The notes under the pieces: generated by a model
What the model was told of the DNA's origin: nothing
Databases searched by the model: none
What the model saw: the letters and a program-made list of their open reading frames with translations, nothing else
Position numbers and translations under genes: made by a program
Shown here: positions 14,290 to 19,704 of the stretch, in pieces
Layout: each line of letters starts with the position of its first letter
How positions within the stretch are numbered: position 1 is the stretch's first letter
NCBI GenBank assembly: GCA_036517235.1
Contig: DATDXL010000015.1
Location: 1-23,148, forward strand
Reading direction: 5' to 3'
From: 2-02-FULL-46-13 sp036517235
GTDB lineage: Bacteria; Patescibacteriota; Minisyncoccia; Phycocordibacterales; DSPV01
DNA: 23,148 nucleotides

Positions 14290-15198
14290 TTATTTGATGC
14301 TATGCCCACCGAATTGATTCCGGAGAGCAGAGAGGACCTTTCCCGCGTAACGTGGCTTCTTTGCAGATTGAATCCTGAAGTTCAATGACTCTTTGATGAC
14401 TTTGGTCGGTACACCAAGCTTTTTTGCCGCTCGAATCGTCCACTCCCCCTCCCCCGTATGAGCCACGGTGGAAGAAATCTTTTTTAGGTCTTGGCCATAC
14501 GTTCCATACGCAGATTCAAGCCATCCTACAAGCCTCGACTCAATGACACTGCGACGATTGTAGAGTGCCGCTACCTTTTTTAGATCAAGCGAGAAAAGCG
14601 ATCTCTTAAGAACTTCAAAGCCTTCCGCAAGCGCCTGCATCATTCCATATTCGATGCCGTTGTGGACCATCTTCACGAAATGTCCCGACCCGTTTCTACC
14701 TGCGTGGAGCAACGCGCCTGGGGCAGCTGTCGCGGCAAACAGTTTCCTCAACCTGTTGAAATCAGCTTTTTCTCCACCTACCATGACGCACGCCCCCTTG
14801 CGAGCCCCCGATGGGCCACCGGAAACTCCCGCATCGAGAAAATGTATCCCCTTTTTTCTTAGCATTTGAGCGCGGCGGATAGTATCGGTATAGAGGCAAT
14901 TCCCCCCATCGATTATGGTATCGCCTTTTGAAAGCAGTGGCAGCAATTTCTTCAATAACTCATCGACACCACCAGAGCTGACCATGACCCAAAGCGTCCT
15001 GGGTTTAGAAAGCCGTCCTATGAGCTCCTCCAGCGAATCGACTACCGTGAGCCCTTTCTTTCGAGCGGCCGCTCGTCCCACATCTGACCTGTTAAAGGCA
15101 ACAACGGAAAAACCCCTGGTAGAGAGACGCAGGGCCATATTGGTCCCCATTTTTCCCAGCCCGATGTACCCAATCAACTTTTTCTCCATACGTTTCAT
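14290..15198 (-). CDS. gnd: 6-phosphogluconate dehydrogenase, decarboxylating, short form
   Basis: Converts 6-phosphogluconate to ribulose 5-phosphate and CO2 with reduction of NAD(P). The 302 residues match the short GndA/YqeC-type enzymes rather than the ~470-residue form. The Rossmann motif is GLGKMGTNMA (13-22). The basic or neutral residues after beta-2 (FNRSDVGRAAARKKG) suggest NADP is possible. Substrate motifs are DGGNCLYTDT (97-106), DAGVSGGPSGARKG (122-135) and HFVKMVHNGIEYGMMQ (173-188), with catalytic K176, N180 and E183. Start at 15198, with an AGG upstream; a second ATG lies at 15189. The 58-nt gap to zwf contains a palindromic repeat. Confidence 0.93.
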   Translation of the reverse strand: MKRMEKKLIGYIGLGKMGTNMALRLSTRGFSVVAFNRSDVGRAAARKKGLTVVDSLEELIGRLSKPRTLWVMVSSGGVDELLKKLLPLLSKGDTIIDGGNCLYTDTIRRAQMLRKKGIHFLDAGVSGGPSGARKGACVMVGGEKADFNRLRKLFAATAAPGALLHAGRNGSGHFVKMVHNGIEYGMMQALAEGFEVLKRSLFSLDLKKVAALYNRRSVIESRLVGWLESAYGTYGQDLKKISSTVAHTGEGEWTIRAAKKLGVPTKVIKESLNFRIQSAKKPRYAGKVLSALRNQFGGHSIK

Positions 15199-15207
15199 GT
15201 GATATAC

Positions 15208-15237
15208 CTATTCTACAATTCTATAGAATACTAGAAT
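15208..15237. repeat. 30-bp ATTCTATAGAAT repeat, copy 2
   Basis: Same orientation and sequence as 13114-13143 apart from two substitutions. It is placed between the zwf stop (15257) and the gnd start (15198), inside the operon. With copy 1 it brackets gnd, the phosphatase and pgl. Confidence 0.8.
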
Positions 15238-15256
15238 ATCGTTTTATTCTGGTTTC

Positions 15257-16687
15257 CTAATTTCCTTTAACTATCTGCTCAAACGAAGCACCGGGTTCAT
15301 ACGTGTCCAGCTTATTTTCTCCCCACTTCTCCAAGATCGGGGTTACAAACTTCCATGCGGCTTCTACCTCATCGGTTGAAGCGAACAGCGTCTGATCTCC
15401 TCGTATGCAGTCGAAGAGCACCTGCTCATACGCCTCAGGCAAATGCAACGTTTCTTTCGCGTCGGCATACTTGAATGAAAGCGTTTGGGGATGCACCGCG
15501 TTTTCAGTGATCCCGGGTTTCTTCACCCAAAAAAGGATAGAAATGCCTTCGTCGGGTTGAATCCGAAACGTGAGGACATTGCGCTTGCTCGGTATATCGT
15601 GGGCGGCATAGACAACGTCTTTAAAATACACCGTTATCTCTGCGCGATCCTCCTCAAGCGCCTTGCCGGCAGAAAGTTCGATAGGCACTCCTTTAAAGCG
15701 GCTCCCCTTGAGACGTGCGGTCAGCGAGAAAAAAGTCTCCGTCTTCGAGCTGATATCAACACCTTCCACCTCCGTAAAGCCCCTATAGTGAGCGCGTCTT
15801 ACTTTCTTTATCTCGGAACTTGAAAGAGGGATGAGGTTTTTAATGACATTGGCGCGTTGTTTCTGCATCTCCTGCGCCGAGAAATCCTTGGGATATTCCA
15901 TAGCGATAAGGGCAAGCATCGAAAGGAGGTGGTTCTGTCCTACATCACGAAGTGCGCCCAAGCCGTCATACAGAGAGCCTCGATTAAGGACCTTTTCTTT
16001 TTCAAACGCACGTATCTCTATTCGTTCAATATGTTTTCGGTTCCAGAGGGGCTCAAAGAGTGCGTTTGAGAATCTGAACGCAAGGATGTTCTGCAAGGTC
16101 TCCTTTGCAAGGTAATGGTCAATGCGGAATATCTGCACTTCCTTGAAGAGCTTCCCCAGAAGACGGTCAAGCTTGTGTGCGGTTTCGATATCCCTACCGA
16201 ACGGCTTTTCGATGAGGACGCGCGTCCACCCTTCGCCATTCGCGCAAGGAATAGAGAGACCTGACTTAGAAAGCTTGGTTAAAATTAATTCATACAGCGT
16301 GGGCGGTACTGCCAGATAAAATAGCTTATTGGAGCATACGTTGAAGCGTACATCGGTTTCTACAAGTACATCGGAGAGACCCTTGTATGAATCCATATTC
16401 TCGAATTCTCCTCGAATGTAACGAACAGTGCTCAAAAAGGGGTCTATCGCAGATTTTTCAATCTCCCCTTTTCTTTTCTGGATGCTTTCCCGTACAAACG
16501 TCCGATAACTTTCATCATAAAATTCGCGCCTTCCGAACGCAATCACGAGAAATTTCTTCGGAAGTAATCCTTTCTGATATAAATCAAAAAGCGAAGGATA
16601 AATCTTTCGTTGCGCTAAATCACCCGTGGCCCCAAACACCACGAGTACCGTCGGTTCCACTCCATTTTTTCCATTTCCGTTTGCCAT
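15257..16687 (-). CDS. zwf: Glucose-6-phosphate 1-dehydrogenase
   Basis: Oxidises glucose 6-phosphate to 6-phosphogluconolactone, the entry step of the oxidative pentose phosphate pathway. 476 residues, normal for the bacterial enzyme. Motifs: nucleotide-binding GATGDLAQRK (19-28), EKPFG (160-164), and the active-site signature RIDHYLAKE (188-196). The usual Gly in RIDHYLGKE is Ala here; His191 (catalytic base position) and Lys195 are kept. The C-terminal domain contains DGLGALRDVGQNH and the FRIQPDEGISILF segment. It follows the coiled-coil gene by 13 nt and precedes gnd. Confidence 0.95.
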   Translation of the reverse strand: MANGNGKNGVEPTVLVVFGATGDLAQRKIYPSLFDLYQKGLLPKKFLVIAFGRREFYDESYRTFVRESIQKRKGEIEKSAIDPFLSTVRYIRGEFENMDSYKGLSDVLVETDVRFNVCSNKLFYLAVPPTLYELILTKLSKSGLSIPCANGEGWTRVLIEKPFGRDIETAHKLDRLLGKLFKEVQIFRIDHYLAKETLQNILAFRFSNALFEPLWNRKHIERIEIRAFEKEKVLNRGSLYDGLGALRDVGQNHLLSMLALIAMEYPKDFSAQEMQKQRANVIKNLIPLSSSEIKKVRRAHYRGFTEVEGVDISSKTETFFSLTARLKGSRFKGVPIELSAGKALEEDRAEITVYFKDVVYAAHDIPSKRNVLTFRIQPDEGISILFWVKKPGITENAVHPQTLSFKYADAKETLHLPEAYEQVLFDCIRGDQTLFASTDEVEAAWKFVTPILEKWGENKLDTYEPGASFEQIVKGN

Positions 16688-16700
16688 ACAGCAAAATAAT

Positions 16701-16973
16701 TTACTGTTTTAATTCCTGAAGTTTCTTCTCCTGCGCCACAATCTGTTCGTCAATATCTTTCAAAAGCTGCTGTTTAAAACGATCATCGATAGCTCTGGTT
16801 TCGACATCCACTTTCTTTTTCTTGAGATCTTCAATAAACTTGACCACCCTTTCGTTTTCTCTCTGTTTTTCTGACTCATCAATCTTTCTGAGTCCTTCCT
16901 GTAATTGCATATCGATACTTTCTATCGCATCTCTCTTGAACTTTTTTATAGCATCATCTTCAGGGTTTTTCAT
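16701..16973 (-). CDS. Small coiled-coil protein
   Basis: 90 residues, highly charged (mainly Lys and Glu/Asp), with no glycine-rich or catalytic motif. Nearly the whole chain is expected to be helical, with heptad-like hydrophobic spacing (for example IDMQLQEGLRKIDESEKQ and IDEQIVAQEKKLQELKQ). An AAAGGT Shine-Dalgarno sequence lies just before the ATG. It sits between tRNA-Ala and zwf on the same strand and is probably the first protein gene of the operon. No family recognised; a scaffold or oligomerisation role for the enzymes would be speculation. Confidence 0.75.
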   Translation of the reverse strand: MKNPEDDAIKKFKRDAIESIDMQLQEGLRKIDESEKQRENERVVKFIEDLKKKKVDVETRAIDDRFKQQLLKDIDEQIVAQEKKLQELKQ

Positions 16974-16999
16974 ACCTTTATATTATTTATTAGTAATTT

Positions 17000-17070
17000 T
17001 GGACCTAGCGAGAATTGCACTCGCGCCTCGTCCATGCCATGGACGCATTCTACTACTGAACTATAGGCCC
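17000..17070 (-). tRNA. tRNA-Ala (GGC)
   Basis: A 71-nt cloverleaf: acceptor GGGCCTA/TAGGTCC with the G3-U70 pair that identifies alanine tRNAs, D stem GTTC/GAAT, anticodon stem CGTCC/GGACG with loop ATGGCAT (anticodon GGC), T stem GCGAG/CTCGC and discriminator A73. CCA is not encoded. The elbow is unusual: the D loop AGTAGTA has A in place of G18, and the T loop TGCAATT has G at position 55 where T (pseudouridine) is expected. Confidence 0.93.
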
Positions 17071-17080
17071 GTAAAAGACC

Positions 17081-17109
17081 AGTATATAGAAATTCATCAT
17101 GTGTGTGAA
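17081..17109 (-). promoter_or_regulatory. Promoter of tRNA-Ala (and perhaps the zwf operon)
   Basis: On the minus strand, TTCACA (17104-17109), a 17-nt spacer and TATACT (17081-17086). The start would be near 17074, four bases before the tRNA. No terminator is seen between tRNA-Ala and the coiled-coil gene, so the operon may be read from here. Confidence 0.65.
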
Positions 17110-17135
17110 GTAATGGAATTTTATCGTTCATGCGC

Positions 17136-17141
17136 TATAAT
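17136..17141 (+). promoter_or_regulatory. -10 box of tRNA-Val
   Basis: A perfect TATAAT, 10 bases before the tRNA 5' end, with no good -35 hexamer. Confidence 0.5.
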
Positions 17142-17151
17142 TCGCACTGCC

Positions 17152-17225
17152 GCACTCTTAGCTCAGTTGGTTAGAGCGTCCCATTCACATTGGGAAGGTC
17201 GGAGGTTCGAATCCTCCAGAGTGCA
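17152..17225 (+). tRNA. tRNA-Val (CAC)
   Basis: A 74-nt canonical cloverleaf: acceptor GCACTCT/AGAGTGC, D stem GCTC/GAGC, anticodon stem TCCCA/TGGGA with loop TTCACAT (anticodon CAC), T arm GGAGG-TTCGAAT-CCTCC, discriminator A73. CCA is not encoded. The last 16 nt recur exactly at 17339-17354. Confidence 0.95.
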
Positions 17226-17360
17226 ACGATAGGAGGCATGTTATGCCTCCGTGGAGGATTCGAAAACCTTCTTGAGATTTTCTTGAGCCAAAGGCGAGAA
17301 GAAAATCCAAAAGGTGTACTGGCCGAGTAGCGACCGTTAATCCTCCAGAGTGCAAACGAC
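17226..17360 (+). ncRNA. Putative structured RNA downstream of tRNA-Val
   Basis: No gene is seen, but the helices nest. A hairpin GGAGGCAT/ATGCCTCC (17232-17250) comes first. An outer stem TGGAGGATT/AATCCTCCA (17252-17260 with 17339-17347) encloses ACCTT/AAGGT (17266-17270 with 17311-17315), then GATTTTCTT/AAGAAAATC (17276-17284 with 17299-17307), and beside them TACT/AGTA (17317-17320 with 17326-17329). The outer stem is built from an inverted and a direct copy of the tRNA-Val T-arm sequence. A plus-strand terminator follows at 17392-17424. It may instead be a scar of an integrated element. Confidence 0.4.
17339..17354 (+). repeat. Direct repeat of the tRNA-Val 3' end
   Basis: AATCCTCCAGAGTGCA is identical to 17210-17225, the 3' T-arm strand, acceptor strand and discriminator of tRNA-Val. 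Repetition of a tRNA 3' end is the usual mark of an attachment site, but only 113 bp lie between the copies. Confidence 0.85.
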
Positions 17361-17391
17361 CAAGACTTCGAAAACGGAAAAAACTTTAACC

Positions 17392-17425
17392 AAAACGCCT
17401 TCCTTTGGGGGAAAGCGTTTTTTTC
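17392..17425 (+). terminator. Terminator between tRNA-Val and the DUF378 gene
   Basis: Stem AAAACGC/GCGTTTT (17392-17398 with 17415-17421), continued inside by TTCC/GGAA after one C-A mismatch. Seven T residues (17418-17424) make it a plus-strand terminator. It may also serve the convergent DUF378 gene. Confidence 0.7.
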
Positions 17426-17440
17426 AATCTTACGAGAAAA

Positions 17441-17677
17441 CTACATCGCTCCACCAGCTGCAGGAGCAGCTTTTGTCTCGCAATTCTTGCACCTCCCTTT
17501 GTGGGTTGTCACCTCGTAAATGGCCGAGAGACCGACAAGAAGATAGACAAGCTTTACGAGAGAACCCCACCAACTCACCGACATCCACGTAGCAATATCC
17601 CATCCTCCGATTGCAAGAAGCCAGTTGAGACCTCCCACAACAAGAAGGACAAACGCCACTATATGTAATCCTTTCAT
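17441..17677 (-). CDS. DUF378 family membrane protein
   Basis: A 78-residue small inner-membrane protein. MKGLHIVAFVLLVVGGLNWLL is the DUF378 signature (K-G-L-x-I-x-A-x-x-L-x-x-V-G-G-L-N-W), and the second helix ends LVYLLVGLSAIYE. Two membrane helices lie at about residues 4-23 and 36-55. After them is a short tail with a CKNC pair (63-66) and an Ala/Gly-rich end, not part of the core family; a metal or disulfide role for the Cys pair is possible. Function unknown. A 16-bp operator-like dyad lies 20 nt upstream of the start. Confidence 0.88.
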   Translation of the reverse strand: MKGLHIVAFVLLVVGGLNWLLAIGGWDIATWMSVSWWGSLVKLVYLLVGLSAIYEVTTHKGRCKNCETKAAPAAGGAM

Positions 17678-17696
17678 ATATGTAAAAACAGTTAAA

Positions 17697-17712
17697 ACTA
17701 ACGACCGTTAGT
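17697..17712. promoter_or_regulatory. Operator-like dyad upstream of the DUF378 gene
   Basis: ACTAACG-AC-CGTTAGT, 7-bp perfect half-sites with a 2-bp centre, of the size and style bound by TetR-family or similar dimeric repressors. No such repressor gene is in the window. It lies 20-35 bp before the ATG at 17677, in the expected promoter or leader. Confidence 0.4.
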
Positions 17713-17788
17713 AATGACTCCTGTTCCAAGTATACGCTTGAACCAAGAAAAGATATCCACACCGTCAAAACAAAGATAAAAGTATATC

Positions 17789-17794
17789 TATAAT
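17789..17794 (+). promoter_or_regulatory. -10 box of the putative small RNA
   Basis: A perfect TATAAT whose predicted start (seven bases on) is G17801, exactly the first base of the first hairpin. No good -35 box. Confidence 0.4.
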
Positions 17795-17800
17795 GAGAAA

Positions 17801-17876
17801 GGCTTAGTCCGCACGAATAAACTAAGCCGGGGGATGGTCCCGACAGCCCACCTGTGCGTGCACAGGTGGGCTTTTC
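17801..17876 (+). ncRNA. Putative 75-nt three-hairpin small RNA
   Basis: Three consecutive hairpins fill the span: GGCTTAGT/ACTAAGCC (17801-17808 with 17821-17828), GGGA/TCCC (17831-17834 with 17838-17841), and a 12-bp terminator stem (17845-17856 with 17861-17872) ending in CTTTTC. A TATAAT box is correctly spaced upstream. There is no gene upstream on this strand for the terminator to serve apart from the tRNA region, which has its own. Alternatively it is an orphan terminator. Confidence 0.5.
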
Positions 17877-17894
17877 ATAAAACGAAAAACGCTG

Positions 17895-17923
17895 TTGTAT
17901 TTGACACTATTATTATGTAATAT
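17895..17923 (+). promoter_or_regulatory. Promoter of the secreted hydrolase gene
   Basis: TTGTAT (17895-17900), a 17-nt spacer and TAATAT (17918-17923). The leader is about 70 nt and contains an imperfect hairpin around 17950-17976. TTGACA at 17901 has no -10 at a proper distance. Confidence 0.45.
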
Positions 17924-18002
17924 GCACTCTAGCAACATGTCCTCTATGAAAAAGGAAAGCAACGTGCTTTTTCCTAAGTTCTTCACAACACCATGATGAA
18001 TT

Positions 18003-19574
18003 ATGAACATACCAAACATCAAAACTCCAACGTATCTGCGACTGGCACTCGCCGTCTTTACCTTCTCTCTCATCTCGCTTGAAAAACATTCCTGCTCGGC
18101 CGGAGGAATCACCGTGATCACCCACGGGCAAGGAAGCGACATAGACAGTTGGGTCAGTTACATGGCCACCCGGATCGATGAGTATCGATTCTTCCCGGGA
18201 TCAAAGGCAACCTTCTACAAAGTCAGCGTCGACTTCACCAATAGCGCCTTCGTAAGTTCGTGGCAGCGACTTGGCGGAAATGATCCACTGACCTCCGATT
18301 CAGGAGAGATCGTGCTTCTGTTCGACTGGAGAAATCTAGCCAACACTAGCTACAGCACGATGCAGGTCGCACCTCTCTTCGCCTCGACACTCCTTTCCCC
18401 TGCTTTCATTCCTGAATTGGGAGGTCACGCTCCTGCAGAACTTCCCATCCATACTATCGGTCACAGCCGAGGCGGGTCGCTCCTCTCTGAAGTGATTAAG
18501 CTACTAGGCACCAATGGCGTTTGGGTTGATCACCAAACAACCCTCGATGGCTATGCGTTTCAAAACGACGCAATGCTTACCAACACCTATGAGAACGTCT
18601 TATTCCATGACAACTATTGGCAAGACAATTCTCTTAGCATCCATGGATTCGCTAGGGCTGGAGCGTATAATCGACGTCTAACGGCGCTTCAGGGAGGCTA
18701 CTGGCCTGATTACATCAATGATCACTCCGATGTGCATCTGTGGTACCACGGAACGATCGACTGGAACACCCCTGCAAACGATGGTAATGCTTCCGTCTCG
18801 ACCGTTGAGCGCCTCTTCTGGTGGACTTCTGCAGAGGAACGGGGCACCAACGCCGGTTTCCTCTACAGCCTCATCGGTGGGGGTAACCGGATGAATACAG
18901 CAGCACCGGTGCATCCGGACAGTGGTCGTATCGTGGACGGTTTTAACCAACGTTGGGACTTGGGTGCAGGTACTGCCGTCAATAACCGTCAGATACTCCC
19001 CTCGGTCCTCTCAAGCTGGCCGAATGTCATCCGCCTCAACATCACCGGACCACTTAGTCTCGGACAGGGACAAAGCACTACCGTACAATTCTATTACCAG
19101 TGGGCCTTTGGAGCATTGGAGACAAACGCAACGGTAAGCTTCTATCTCGATTCCGACGCCAATCCATGGAACGGGAACGAGGCGTTCATCACCAACACGC
19201 TTGTCGGGACTACAACTGCAAACCAAGTCGGGAACCGAACCGTAACCTTGACGGTAAACCTTGACCACCAGCCGGGAACCTATCGCGTCCTCTCAAAAAT
19301 ACAGTATGGAGCAAGGTCACGATACTTGTATGCAACTGAGCGCATCACCGTGCTCGGTGCTCCTAGTCCCCTAAGAGTCGCGGTAGGACTTGAAATCGAC
19401 AGACGAGTACGAATTGACACATTCGCTGATGTGGGAAATCGGATTGTTTTGGAAGCAAGCGTAAACTTGTTTTCATGGCAACCCATAGCCACCAACGTGC
19501 TTCAAAACAGTCGGTGGAGCGTCGTGGAAAATCCATCGTTCAGTCGTCGTTTCTACCGGGCCGTACAGCGATAG
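18003..19574 (+). CDS. Secreted alpha/beta hydrolase (lipase/esterase-like) with a Verrucomicrobia-type C-terminal domain
   Basis: 523 residues. The N-terminus has a basic start and a hydrophobic stretch (about 11-26), consistent with a signal peptide. The catalytic core begins with VITHGQGSD (H41-G42, oxyanion-type HG) and has the nucleophile elbow GHSRGG (153-158, Ser155). A segment NDHSDVHLWYHGT (239-251) offers the acid and histidine candidates. Residues about 340-450 look like a beta-sandwich (QGQSTTVQFYYQW, NRTVTLTVNLDHQPGTYRVL). The last ~45 residues (RIVLEASVNLFSWQPIATNV, then RRFYRAVQR) match a C-terminal module common in secreted Verrucomicrobia proteins. That style is alien to Patescibacteria and suggests horizontal transfer. 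Substrate unknown. Strong terminator downstream. Confidence 0.85.
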   Translation: MNIPNIKTPTYLRLALAVFTFSLISLEKHSCSAGGITVITHGQGSDIDSWVSYMATRIDEYRFFPGSKATFYKVSVDFTNSAFVSSWQRLGGNDPLTSDSGEIVLLFDWRNLANTSYSTMQVAPLFASTLLSPAFIPELGGHAPAELPIHTIGHSRGGSLLSEVIKLLGTNGVWVDHQTTLDGYAFQNDAMLTNTYENVLFHDNYWQDNSLSIHGFARAGAYNRRLTALQGGYWPDYINDHSDVHLWYHGTIDWNTPANDGNASVSTVERLFWWTSAEERGTNAGFLYSLIGGGNRMNTAAPVHPDSGRIVDGFNQRWDLGAGTAVNNRQILPSVLSSWPNVIRLNITGPLSLGQGQSTTVQFYYQWAFGALETNATVSFYLDSDANPWNGNEAFITNTLVGTTTANQVGNRTVTLTVNLDHQPGTYRVLSKIQYGARSRYLYATERITVLGAPSPLRVAVGLEIDRRVRIDTFADVGNRIVLEASVNLFSWQPIATNVLQNSRWSVVENPSFSRRFYRAVQR

Positions 19575-19582
19575 CCCACGTC

Positions 19583-19612
19583 ACACCTCGGAATTCCTTC
19601 CGAGGTGTTTTC
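19583..19612 (+). terminator. Terminator of the hydrolase gene
   Basis: A stem of about 11 bp (19583-19593 with 19598-19608), GC-rich, followed by TTTTCTT. The T-tract is also the left end of the adjoining palindrome. Confidence 0.8.
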
Positions 19613-19645
19613 TTATTATTTCGATATATCGAAATAATAAGAAAA
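19608..19645. repeat. CGATATATCG-family palindrome, copy 3
   Basis: A 38-bp perfect palindrome with outer CTTA/TAAG, inner arm TTATTT/AAATAA and the core CGATATATCG (19622-19631). It lies between two facing terminators at a convergent junction. Confidence 0.85.
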
Positions 19646-19674
19646 ACCCGGTCCGCCGTAGCGAACAGGGTTTT
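19642..19674 (-). terminator. Terminator of the first amidohydrolase gene
   Basis: Stem AAAACCC/GGGTTTT (19643-19649 with 19668-19674) with a small inner CGC/GCG hairpin; on the minus strand it is followed by further T residues. It lies 30 nt after the stop at 19705. Confidence 0.6.
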
Positions 19675-19704
19675 GTGGTTGAAGAACATATCGAGTCAGA
19701 CGGC

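Noticed and set aside
17152..17354. tRNA-Val interrupted by an intron or insertion
   Set aside because: The tRNA is complete and canonical at 17152-17225; the second 3' end is an extra copy, so no splicing is needed.
17697..17712. Intrinsic terminator
   Set aside because: The dyad has a 2-bp centre that cannot form a hairpin loop of normal size without losing pairs, and no T-tract; an operator is the better reading.
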